Shown here: positions 17,360-25,210 of the stretch, in pieces
Numbering within the stretch: the first letter of the stretch is position 1
Layout: each line of letters opens with the position of its first letter
NCBI RefSeq assembly: GCF_029203285.1
Contig: NZ_CP115669.1
Span: 4,712,001 to 4,776,000 of the forward strand
Direction of reading: 5' to 3'
DNA length: 64,000 nt
Source of the DNA: Pseudomonas sp. PSE14
GTDB taxonomy: Bacteria > Pseudomonadota > Gammaproteobacteria > Pseudomonadales > Pseudomonadaceae
Notes under the pieces: model-generated
What the model was told of the DNA's origin: nothing
The model's database searches: none
Seen by the model: only the letters and a program-made list of their open reading frames with translations
Translations under genes and position numbers: made by a program

Positions 17360-18868
17360 TCAGCGCTCGCTCACCGCACGGACGTCGACGGTCTCCGGGA
17401 CCATCTTCGAATCCCTCGGCCCTTCCTGGACGTCCATCAGGCCACCGCCCAGAGCGACCACCAGGCCGGCATGGGTGGAAAGGCGCGCGGCACGCACCTG
17501 CTGTTCCACCAGCTGCTGCTGGAACAGGCGGGTCTGCGCGTTGAGCACGTTGAGGTAATCGGTCAGGCCGCCACGGTAGGCCTTGGTGGCGATGTCGTAG
17601 GTGCGCTGGGCAGAGGCCACGGACTTCTCGGCGAAGCCCTGCTGCAGCTCCATGGAGTGCATGCGGATCAGCTGGTCGGAGATGCCCTTGAGGGCGTTGA
17701 CCAGGGTCTGGTTGTACTGCGCCACGGCGGCGTCGTAGCCGGCCGATTCCTGGCCCAGTTGCGAGCGACGACGGCCGCCGTCGAAGATCGGCAGCGAGAC
17801 GGCCGGGCCGACGCCGTAGGTGAACTTCTCGGCGTTGAGGAATTCCAGCACACCACCGCCCACCGCGCTGTAGCCGATGCTGGCGACCAGGTCGACGTTG
17901 GGATAGAACTCGGCGCGGGCGACGTCCACACCCTTGGCTTGCGCGGCGACCTTCCAGCGGCTGGCGACCACGTCCGGACGGTGGCCGAGCAGTTCCATCG
18001 GCAACTTGCTGGGCAGGCCAGGGCCTTCGGCGAGCTTCAGGCTCGGGCGCTGGATCGCGGCGCCGGCGCCAGGCCCCTTGCCGGCCAGGGCGGCGATCTG
18101 GTTGCGGGTCAGCTGGATTTCCTCGTCCACCGACTCGATCTTGCGTTCGGTTTCCGGCAGCGGGGTTTCCGCCTGGCTGACTTCGAAATGGGTGCCGATG
18201 CCGCCGGCCAGGCGGCGCTGGGCGAGGGCGAGGATGTCCTGCTGCTGCTTGAGCATGGCCTTGCCGATGTCCAGCTCGGCGTACTGCAGCGACAGCTGGA
18301 TATAGGCGCGGACGATGTTGCTCTCCAGCTCCAGCTGGGCCATGCGCGCCTCGGCGGCGGTCATCTTGGCGATGTCCAGGTAGCGCTCGGTGTTGCTGCG
18401 CTCGCGGCCCCAGAGGTCCAGCGAATAGCTGAAGCCCAGGGCGGCGTTGTTGTTGAAGGTAGTGGTGTCGGCCAGGTCACCCGGACCGTAGAAGTAGTCG
18501 GTCGGCCAGCGGTGGCGGGTCAGCGAGGCGTCGGCACTGATCTGCGGCGACTCGGCGGACTCGGCGACGCCGGCCATGGACAGCGCCATGCGCACCCGCG
18601 CCTCGGCCTGGGCCAGGGTCGGACTGCCCTCCAGCGCGGTCTTCACCCAGGCATTCAACTGCGGATCACCATAGGCGCGCCACCACTGCTCCGCCGGCCA
18701 GCCGGCTTCCCGGTTGGCGTGCGCGATGGCGGCATCGGTGGCCAGCTCGGTATCGCCCAGGCGCTGTTCCTGCGGGGCGATGCCATTGGTGCTGATACAT
18801 CCGGCGATTGTTGAAAAAATGACAAAGGAGCCGACGAACGTCAGTCCTTTCATGAGGTGACGCGACAC
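17360..18868 (-). CDS. Outer membrane efflux lipoprotein (NodT/TolC-like)
   Basis: Outer membrane channel for the FUSC-HlyD pump. It is 502 residues with a lipoprotein signal whose lipobox IAGC places the acylated cysteine at residue 24. The two OEP repeats with long helices fit the NodT family; an example is the second-repeat segment NAQTRLFQQQLVEQQVRAARL. I take the GTG at 18868 as start because AGGA lies eight bases upstream; an in-frame ATG at 18853 has no RBS. It is the first gene of the operon, transcribed away from the LysR gene at 19071. Confidence 0.9.
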   Translation of the reverse strand: MSRHLMKGLTFVGSFVIFSTIAGCISTNGIAPQEQRLGDTELATDAAIAHANREAGWPAEQWWRAYGDPQLNAWVKTALEGSPTLAQAEARVRMALSMAGVAESAESPQISADASLTRHRWPTDYFYGPGDLADTTTFNNNAALGFSYSLDLWGRERSNTERYLDIAKMTAAEARMAQLELESNIVRAYIQLSLQYAELDIGKAMLKQQQDILALAQRRLAGGIGTHFEVSQAETPLPETERKIESVDEEIQLTRNQIAALAGKGPGAGAAIQRPSLKLAEGPGLPSKLPMELLGHRPDVVASRWKVAAQAKGVDVARAEFYPNVDLVASIGYSAVGGGVLEFLNAEKFTYGVGPAVSLPIFDGGRRRSQLGQESAGYDAAVAQYNQTLVNALKGISDQLIRMHSMELQQGFAEKSVASAQRTYDIATKAYRGGLTDYLNVLNAQTRLFQQQLVEQQVRAARLSTHAGLVVALGGGLMDVQEGPRDSKMVPETVDVRAVSER

Positions 18869-18993
18869 GGTGGAGGTCCTGGAAGTGATCTAGCTTTTCA
18901 GCGTGGGGCCGGGCTTGGAGATGCCGGCAGAGCCAATTGCGGCGATTGAATTTTAGGGAGGCGAAAGGGAACGGATAAGACGGCTGATTTGCG

Positions 18994-19020
18994 ATTGTTT
19001 GTTACCGATAATGAAACAAT
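18994..19020. promoter_or_regulatory. Inverted repeat, candidate LysR operator
   Basis: ATTGTTT (18994-19000) and AAACAAT (19014-19020) form a 7-bp inverted repeat with a 13-bp spacer in the AT-rich part of the divergent region between the efflux operon and lysR. It contains a T-N11-A arrangement. It is 50 bp before the lysR ATG. Confidence 0.55.
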
Positions 19021-19070
19021 AGAACCTTCCATCCGTGTGACAATACGCCGCTCCCACTGACGAGGCCCCC

Positions 19071-20006
19071 ATGGACACATTGCAGACCATGCGAGCGTTC
19101 GTCTGCGTCGCGGAAACCGGCAGCTTCACCGCCGCCGCGCAGCAGCTGAACACCACCACCGCCTATGTTTCGCGTGCGGTGGCCAACCTCGAATCGCACC
19201 TCCAGGCACGCCTGCTCAACCGCACCACCCGGCGCATCGCCCTGACCGAGGCCGGCCAGCGCTACCTGCTGCGCTGCGAGCAGATCCTCGCCTACGTCGA
19301 AGAAGCCGAGGCCGAGGCCAGCGACGCCCACGCCCGCCCCGCCGGCCGCCTGCGCGTGCACTCGATGACCGGCATCGGCCAGCACTACGTAATCCGCGCC
19401 ATCGCCGAGTACCGCCAGTTGCATCCGGAGGTGACCTTCGAGCTGACCATGGCCAACCGCGTGCCGGACCTGCTCGACGAAGGCTTCGACGTGGCCATCG
19501 TGGTCGCCTCGGAACTGCCGGACTCGGGCCTGGTGTCGCAGCGTATCGGCGAAACCTACAGCATCCTCTGCGCCTCGCCCGATTACCTGGCCCGGCGCGG
19601 CACGCCGAAAACGCCTTCGGAACTGATCGAACACGACTGCCTGCGCCTGATCAGTCCAGTACTACCCCTGGACAGGTGGTTGTTCGATGGTCCCAACGGC
19701 CAGGAAATGATTACCCTTGGCCAGTCGGTCTTCCAGGTGAACGTGGGCGATGCGATGACCGAGGCAATCAGCTCCGGCATGGGCATCGGCGCCCTGCCCG
19801 TCTACTCGGCGGTCGCCGGCCTGCGCGACGGCTCGCTGGTGCGGGTGCTGCCGCGCTACAAACTGCAGCAATTGAACGTGTACGCGCTGTACCCGTCGCG
19901 GCAGTACCTGGACGCGAAGATCAAGACCTGGGTCGCCTACCTGCGCGAAAACCTGCCCGGCGTGCTCCAGGCCGACGGCGCGGGTGTCGCCAGCGTCGCA
20001 CCCTGA
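19071..20006 (+). CDS. LysR-family transcriptional regulator, divergent to the efflux operon
   Basis: Predicted regulator of the neighbouring FUSC efflux operon, comparable to AaeR. It is 311 residues. The N-terminal winged HTH has the pattern MRAFVCVAETGSFTAAAQQL (residues 7-26), with the recognition helix TTAYVSRAVANLE. The effector domain is of the CrgA/PA2477-like LysR type, with RLRVHSMTGIGQHYV after the linker helix. The divergent layout and the inverted repeat between the two units support autoregulation and control of the pump. The inducer is unknown. Confidence 0.9.
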   Translation: MDTLQTMRAFVCVAETGSFTAAAQQLNTTTAYVSRAVANLESHLQARLLNRTTRRIALTEAGQRYLLRCEQILAYVEEAEAEASDAHARPAGRLRVHSMTGIGQHYVIRAIAEYRQLHPEVTFELTMANRVPDLLDEGFDVAIVVASELPDSGLVSQRIGETYSILCASPDYLARRGTPKTPSELIEHDCLRLISPVLPLDRWLFDGPNGQEMITLGQSVFQVNVGDAMTEAISSGMGIGALPVYSAVAGLRDGSLVRVLPRYKLQQLNVYALYPSRQYLDAKIKTWVAYLRENLPGVLQADGAGVASVAP

Positions 20007-20022
20007 TCCGCTTTCCCGCGTT

Positions 20023-20196
20023 TGCGGGCAAGTTCGCTCGATGTAACTCCTTACCCCGGTGTGAGCGAACTTGCTCGCAACCCTCCTTCTCCCGCTCCGT
20101 AATGCCCGGAAACTCCCTGTAGGAGCGGGCTTGCTCGCGAACCGCATGGCACCGAGATCGCAGGGAAGTCCGTTCGCGAGCAAGCTCGCTCCTCCC
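20023..20196. repeat. REP cluster (class A, several copies)
   Basis: The 307-bp gap 20007-20313 contains a diverged REP pair (GCAAGTTCGCTCG near 20028 and GAGCGAACTTGCTCGC near 20063) and a canonical pair: TGTAGGAGCGGGCTTGCTCG near 20119 and CGAGCAAGCTCGCTCC near 20176. No gene was seen. Confidence 0.88.
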
Positions 20197-20313
20197 CCAA
20201 GGCAACAGCCATCCCAGCGTTCGATAAGCGCCCGCCACGCGTGTGGGCCTTGCCCCGCTCCGGCCTGACGGTGGTAGGGTTACCCCCTTCATTTCACCAG
20301 CCGTCCGAGCGCC

Positions 20314-21288
20314 ATGAAAAAGAACGTCTTCGTCTTCAGCCGCCTTGCCCCGGAACACCTCGACCGCCTGCGCAGCCAGTTCAACGTCACCGTGCTCGAC
20401 CCCAAGCAGGGCGACGTGAACGAACAGTTCGCCGCCTCCCTGCCGACCACCCACGGCATGATCGGCGTGGGCCGCCCGCTGGGCGAGAAGCAGTTGGCCA
20501 ACGCCGGCCAGCTGGAAGTGATCTCCAGCGTCTCGGTCGGCTACGACAACTACGACCTCGCCTACCTGAACCAGCGCGGCATCCCGCTGACCAACACCCC
20601 CGACGTACTCACCGAAACCACCGCGGACCTGGGCTTCGCGCTGATCATGGCCACCGCCCGGCGCACCGCCGAGCTGGACGCCTGGACCAAGGCCGGCCAG
20701 TGGAAGCGCACCGTGGATACCCCGCAGTTCGGCGTCGACGTGTACGGCAGGAAGCTCGGCATCCTCGGCCTGGGCCGCATTGGCGCGGCCATCGCCCGCC
20801 GTGGCCGCTTCGGCTTCAACATGGACGTGCTCTACCACGGCAACAGCCGCAAGCCGGAACTGGAGCAGGAACTGGGCGCGCGCTTCTGCGGCTTCGAGGA
20901 GCTGCTGGGCGAGGCGGACTTCGTCTGCGTGGTGGTGCCGCTGTCGGAGCAGACCCGCAAGCTGATCGGCAAGCGCGAGCTGGAGCTGATGAAGCCGAGC
21001 GCCATCCTGGTCAACATTGCCCGTGGCCAGGTGATCGACGAAGCCGCGCTGGTGGAAGCGCTGCAGGAAAAACGCATCCTCGCCGCCGGCCTGGACGTCT
21101 ACGAGAAGGAGCCGCTGGCCGAATCGCCGCTGTTCGCCCTGCCCAACGCCGTGACCCTGCCGCACATCGGCTCCGCCACCTTCGACACCCGCCGTGCCAT
21201 GGCCGAGTGCGCGCTGGAGAACTTCGAGACCGCCCTGCGCGGCGAGCGGCCGAAGAACCTGGTCAACCCAGAGGTGTGGAAGGGCTGA
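20314..21288 (+). CDS. D-isomer-specific 2-hydroxyacid dehydrogenase (GhrB/TkrA-like)
   Basis: Cytoplasmic NAD(P)H-dependent reductase of glyoxylate, hydroxypyruvate or 2-ketogluconate. The Rossmann motif is GLGRIGAAIA (residues 151-160). The catalytic triad is seen as Arg in NIARGQVID, Glu in DVYEKEP and His in LPHIGSAT. The 324-residue length fits GhrB. It stands alone between a REP cluster and a hydrolase gene on the same strand. The choice between GhrB and 2-ketogluconate reductase cannot be made from sequence here; no gluconate genes are near. Confidence 0.88.
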   Translation: MKKNVFVFSRLAPEHLDRLRSQFNVTVLDPKQGDVNEQFAASLPTTHGMIGVGRPLGEKQLANAGQLEVISSVSVGYDNYDLAYLNQRGIPLTNTPDVLTETTADLGFALIMATARRTAELDAWTKAGQWKRTVDTPQFGVDVYGRKLGILGLGRIGAAIARRGRFGFNMDVLYHGNSRKPELEQELGARFCGFEELLGEADFVCVVVPLSEQTRKLIGKRELELMKPSAILVNIARGQVIDEAALVEALQEKRILAAGLDVYEKEPLAESPLFALPNAVTLPHIGSATFDTRRAMAECALENFETALRGERPKNLVNPEVWKG

Positions 21289-21390
21289 GCCCAGACGCCA
21301 CCGCTCATCCGGCTGCCGCATTGCGCGCTGCAGCGCACCTATCCTTACCACGCCTGCCCGGCCGGGCAGGCGTCCCTTGAGGAGCAGCCT

Positions 21391-22080
21391 ATGAGCGAAT
21401 TGCCTACCATCGTCCTGGTCCACGGCTTCTGGGGTGGTGCCGCGCACTGGAGCAAGGTCATCGTCGAACTGACACGGCTGGGCCACACCGGCCTGCACGC
21501 GGTGGAGCTACCGCTGACCTCGCTGGCCAACGACGTCGAACGCACGACGAAAATGATCGCGCAGCAGAAGGGGCCCGTCCTGCTGGTCGGCCACTCCTAC
21601 GGCGGCGCGGTGATCAGCCAGGCCGGCAATCATCCGCAGGTAGCGGGCCTGGTCTACATCGCGGCTTTCGCCCCGGACGCCGGTGAAAGCCCCGGCGGCA
21701 TCACCCAGGAGCACCTGCCGGAAGCTGCGCCCAACCTGGAACCGGACAGCGACGGCTACCTGTGGATAAAGGCCGACAAGTTCCATGAAAGCTTCTGCCA
21801 GGACCTGAGCGCCGACGAGGCACTGGTGATGGCGGTGACGCAGAAGGCGCCGCTGGCCAGCACCTTCGGCGACACGCTCAGCACACCGGCCTGGAAGGCC
21901 AAGCCGTCCTGGTATCAAGTCTCCAGCGCGGACCGGATGATCGCACCCGCCAATCAGCAACGCATGTCCGCGCGCATGAACCCGAGGAAGGTCATCACCC
22001 TCGACAGCAGCCATGCCTCGCTGGCGTCGCGGGCCCAGGAGGTCACCGCCCTTATAGATGAGGCCGCCAGGTCGCTCTGA
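21391..22080 (+). CDS. Alpha/beta hydrolase (EstC/pyrethroid-hydrolase-like)
   Basis: Predicted esterase of 229 residues. The oxyanion region VLVHGFWGGAAHW lies at the N-terminus, the nucleophile elbow is GHSYGG (about residue 67), and the catalytic histidine is probably in SSHASL near the C-terminus. There is no signal peptide. It resembles the family with methyl salicylate esterase-type plant proteins and bacterial EstC. An RBS (TTGAGGAG) is nine bases upstream. The substrate is unknown. A terminator follows. Confidence 0.85.
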   Translation: MSELPTIVLVHGFWGGAAHWSKVIVELTRLGHTGLHAVELPLTSLANDVERTTKMIAQQKGPVLLVGHSYGGAVISQAGNHPQVAGLVYIAAFAPDAGESPGGITQEHLPEAAPNLEPDSDGYLWIKADKFHESFCQDLSADEALVMAVTQKAPLASTFGDTLSTPAWKAKPSWYQVSSADRMIAPANQQRMSARMNPRKVITLDSSHASLASRAQEVTALIDEAARSL

Positions 22081-22095
22081 CCAAGCAAGAATGCA

Positions 22096-22119
22096 AAGGG
22101 CTGGAAATCTCCAGCCCTT
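22096..22119. terminator. Bidirectional intrinsic terminator
   Basis: Stem AAGGGCTGGA / TCCAGCCCTT with an AATC loop lies between the convergent hydrolase and EamA genes. The T-tracts are short. Confidence 0.7.
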
Positions 22120-22125
22120 CTCGCT

Positions 22126-23025
22126 TCATACCCGCGCCGGTTGCGCCGTCACCTGCGGCTTCGGCTTGCGGAACACCAGCACGTTGCCCGCCATCACCAG
22201 CGCCAGGCCGGCCAGCGCCGGCAACGTCCACTGATACCCCTCGGCATAGGCCGAAACGTTCAACGCCACCACCGGGAACAGCACGGTGCAGTAGGCCGCG
22301 CGCTCCGGCCCCATGCGCCCCACCAGCGTGAGGTAGGCGGTGAAGCCGATCACCGAGCCGGGAATCGCCAGGTAGAGCAGCGAACCGACGTACTGCGTGC
22401 TGCTGTCGAAGGTCAGCGGCACGCCCTGCACCAGGCAGATCGCCAGCAGGATCAGCGAGCCGTAGAGCATGCCCCAGGCGTTGGTCGACAGCGGCCGCAG
22501 CCCGGCCTTCTGCTGCAGGCTGGAGAGCAGGTTGCCCGCCGAGAAGCACAGGGTGCCAGCCAGGGCCAGGCTCAGGCCGTAGTAGGTCTCGCGGCCGGCG
22601 CCATGGCTGGACAGTTCCGGCCAGAACAGCAGCACCAGCCCCACCAGCCCCAGGGCGCCGCCGCCCAGCACGTTCGGCGCGATGCGCTGCTTGAAGAAGA
22701 TCCGCGCATTGAGCGCATTCCACAGGGTGGCGGTGGAGAACACCACGGCGATCAGCCCGCTGGGTATCCACTGGCTGGCGGTGTAGAAGCAGAGGAAGTT
22801 CACGCAGAACAGGCACAGCCCCTGGGCCAGGCAGATCGCCTGGCCGCGCCGTCCCAGCGGTTGCAGGCGGCGCGAGACCAGCAGCAGGGCGAACAGCACC
22901 AGCGCCGCCAGGCTGAAGCGATAGGCGATGGACAACGGAATGGCGACCACGCCGACCTGCAGTTTGATGGCGATCCAGGTGGTGCCCCAGATGAGCACAG
23001 TGAGCAGGTAGAGCGAGAGATTCAT
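22126..23025 (-). CDS. EamA-family (DMT) transporter
   Basis: Inner-membrane permease of the drug/metabolite transporter superfamily. It is 299 residues with about ten hydrophobic helices arranged as two EamA repeats; the first begins with LYLLTVLIWGTTWIAIK. It has a short basic C-terminus. It is divergent from the AraC-type regulator at 23163 with 137 bp between them, so that regulator probably controls it. The substrate is unknown. Confidence 0.87.
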   Translation of the reverse strand: MNLSLYLLTVLIWGTTWIAIKLQVGVVAIPLSIAYRFSLAALVLFALLLVSRRLQPLGRRGQAICLAQGLCLFCVNFLCFYTASQWIPSGLIAVVFSTATLWNALNARIFFKQRIAPNVLGGGALGLVGLVLLFWPELSSHGAGRETYYGLSLALAGTLCFSAGNLLSSLQQKAGLRPLSTNAWGMLYGSLILLAICLVQGVPLTFDSSTQYVGSLLYLAIPGSVIGFTAYLTLVGRMGPERAAYCTVLFPVVALNVSAYAEGYQWTLPALAGLALVMAGNVLVFRKPKPQVTAQPARV

Positions 23026-23162
23026 GGCGGTCTCCGGAGTACTGGGGAATCAGTCTCCCGCCCGGCCCTGGCGCCGGCTTGCAGATTCTTGCGCTTATTA
23101 CTAAAAAGCCAGCTGGCAACCCGCGCCCGCGCGGGTAGAGTGGGCACAACAGAGGAACGCCC

Positions 23163-24038
23163 ATGTCCGCCATCCAACAGCTCGAAGTCTTCCAGTCGAT
23201 GAACGCCTCGCCCAACGCCCGCCTGGAGCGTTGCGCCGAGCTGGGCGACGGACTGTCGGCGGCCATCTGGAGCAACAGTCACGACGCCCGCGACTACCAC
23301 GCGCCCAGCCACCACACGCTGTCGTGCTACCTGAACGATGGCACCGGCACCTTCCGCCGCGGCGCGCCGGGTAGCAAGGGCGCGCCGGACAAGCTGTGCG
23401 TGATGCCCGCCGGCTCCGAGTCGGCCTGGATCGTCAACGGCGACATCCGCCTGGCCCACCTGTACATCGGTCAGGAACAGTTCGCCCTGGGCTGCATCCG
23501 CCTGCTGGACCGGGAACCGCGCGAGCTGCAACTGCACGAGCGGACCTTCCTCGACGACCCGCAACAGGCGGCGCGCTTCCGTCAGTTGGTGAAGCTGGAC
23601 TGGCATGAGCCGGGCGAACGTATCCGCACCAGCAGCCTGGCTCATGAGCTGATCGATCACCTGCTGCTCAATCAGGTCGGGTTGCGTGAAGGGCTGCGCC
23701 TGAAGGGCGGGTTGGCGCCGGTGATGCGCCGACGCGTCGCGGAATACATCGAACAGCGCCTGGACCAGCCGCTGTCCCTGGGTGAACTGGCGATGCAGAC
23801 GGCGCTCTCGGAATACCACTTCGCGCGGATGTTCCGGGAAAGCTTCGGCATGCCGCCGCACCAATACGTCCTGGCCCGCCGCGTGGCCCTGGCGCAGCGC
23901 CTGCTGCGCGACACCCGCCAGCCGCTCGCCCAGGTTGCCTTGGCTTGTGGATTTTCCAGTGCGAGCCATTTCGCCAACCGGTTCCGTTCGGTGGTGGGAG
24001 GGACGCCGGGGGAGTATCGGCAGGCGTTCGAGGAGTGA
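23163..24038 (+). CDS. AraC-family transcriptional regulator
   Basis: Regulator of 291 residues with an N-terminal cupin-like sensing domain (about residues 20-160) and a C-terminal double HTH domain. The second HTH has the family signature VALACGFSSASHFANRFRSV followed by GGTPGEYRQ. It is divergent from the EamA transporter, which is its likely target. The start ATG at 23163 follows AGAGGAA. The effector is unknown. Confidence 0.88.
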   Translation: MSAIQQLEVFQSMNASPNARLERCAELGDGLSAAIWSNSHDARDYHAPSHHTLSCYLNDGTGTFRRGAPGSKGAPDKLCVMPAGSESAWIVNGDIRLAHLYIGQEQFALGCIRLLDREPRELQLHERTFLDDPQQAARFRQLVKLDWHEPGERIRTSSLAHELIDHLLLNQVGLREGLRLKGGLAPVMRRRVAEYIEQRLDQPLSLGELAMQTALSEYHFARMFRESFGMPPHQYVLARRVALAQRLLRDTRQPLAQVALACGFSSASHFANRFRSVVGGTPGEYRQAFEE

Positions 24039-24151
24039 GGGAGCGGGGGCGTACCGAGCCGGTAGGCGGATCGCGGACGGACGTCCACTCCTACGGTGTG
24101 ATCGCGCTGGGGGCTGCTTTCGTAGGAGCGGATTTTGGTTTTTGTTTAGGT

Positions 24152-24438
24152 GTCCAGCGTCGCTTCGGCGTGTGTTGGGAGATTTTGTTTCGCCCCCTCG
24201 GGCGAGTCACTTTCTCAAACGACAGAAAGTAACCAAAGGTCTTTGCCCCATCATCCGGGTCCGGCTTCGCCGGACTTCCCTCGCTCCATCGAAGTTTCAG
24301 GGGCCCGCGTCGACGGGCCATCCATGGCCCAACGACGCTCTCGCGGCATCCATGCCGCTCAACCCCTGAAACTCCGACTCCTCTCGGCCTCCTGAAGGGG
24401 CGCCCCGGTGCGCGCGGATATTTCTCTGGAAGTCTTTA
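24152..24438 (-). repeat. Structured interspersed repeat R3 (alpha subtype, minus orientation)
   Basis: Same architecture as R2 and R5. On the plus strand: ACTTTCT/AGAAAGT (24209-24230), GTCCGGC-TTC-GCCGGAC (24259-24275), a GCGTCG-type stem closing GGGCCAT/ATGGCCC, GGCATCCATGCC, and the outer stem GTTTCAGGGG / CCCCTGAAAC. Its stems differ in sequence from the R2 and R5 stems but still pair. It lies in the 848-bp gene-free stretch 24039-24886. Confidence 0.85.
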
Positions 24439-24597
24439 AATCCAGAGCCAGAGCAGTGTGCATGCGTTCGTAGGAGCGGACTCCGTCCGCGATACTCTTG
24501 CTTTTCGTAGGGCGAATAACGCGCAGCGTTATCCGCCGAGATGGGTATCGCTTCGCTCCACGCCATCCTATGAAGAACATCCACCGTCACCGGCACG

Positions 24598-24790
24598 CGC
24601 AGAGTCCCGTCAGGAGGTCAAGTGGAGGTATTGCGCGAGAGGCGTAGAGGGCCAGGGATGCCGGGACTAGCCCCCTTGGTTACTTCTTTGGAGGCGGCCT
24701 TCCGACGTTTGGAAGAAGTAACTCGCCCAAGGGGGCGAAACCAAAGACATCCGAACACGCCGAAGCGGCGCTGAAACACCGAAGCCGCGG
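24598..24790 (+). repeat. Structured interspersed repeat R4 (beta subtype, plus orientation, internally deleted)
   Basis: Shares CAGAGTCCCGTCAGGAGG and GGAGGTATTGCGC with R1 (read on its minus strand). It lacks the 3' half of the central stem and the following small hairpin. The distal hairpin is kept (GTTACTTCTT near 24684 with AAGAAGTAAC near 24713), as is CGCCCAAGGGGGCGAAAC. The rest of the 24.0-24.9 kb gap holds GGCGGATAACG-type palindromes (24505-24540, 24797-24826), CGCGGAC-type palindromes and one class A REP half (about 24859-24881). Confidence 0.75.
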
Positions 24791-24886
24791 CTAATCGGCG
24801 GATGACGTCGAACGTTATCCGCCCTATGAAAGGCATCGGGCGCAACGGCAGAGTACGGTTCGCGAGCAAGCTCGCTCCTACAAGGC

Positions 24887-25210
24887 TCAGCCCAACACCG
24901 CCACCACGCCACCAATCACCGGCATCGCCGCCGCCGTCGGCAGCGCCCAGCGCGGCCGCCAGGCCAGCAGCAAAACCAGCGCGGCCCCGGCGATCATCAG
25001 CAGACACGCCCAGTAGACGATACCCAGCTCGATCCCCATGCGATGAATCGCATAGGCCAGCGCCAGCGCCCCATCCACCAGTGCCACACCCCGTAGCAGG
25101 CGCACGCGGAATTCCGAGGGCGCGCTGCCGAACAGATCACGATGATGACGCGACAGCGAAAGACAGGCCGCCGCCAGCGCCAGCAGGTTCAGACCGAACA
25201 CCAGCAACAT
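24887..25210 (-). CDS. DUF3325 membrane protein of an iron-uptake accessory operon
   Basis: Product of 107 residues with four hydrophobic segments, starting LLVFGLNLLALAAACLSLS. DUF3325 proteins nearly always follow PepSY and DUF3649 genes downstream of siderophore receptors; their biochemical role is not known. The ATG at 25210 overlaps the PepSY stop codon (TGATG) and has GAGGAG eight bases upstream. It is the last gene of the operon. Confidence 0.85.
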   Translation of the reverse strand: MLLVFGLNLLALAAACLSLSRHHRDLFGSAPSEFRVRLLRGVALVDGALALAYAIHRMGIELGIVYWACLLMIAGAALVLLLAWRPRWALPTAAAMPVIGGVVAVLG

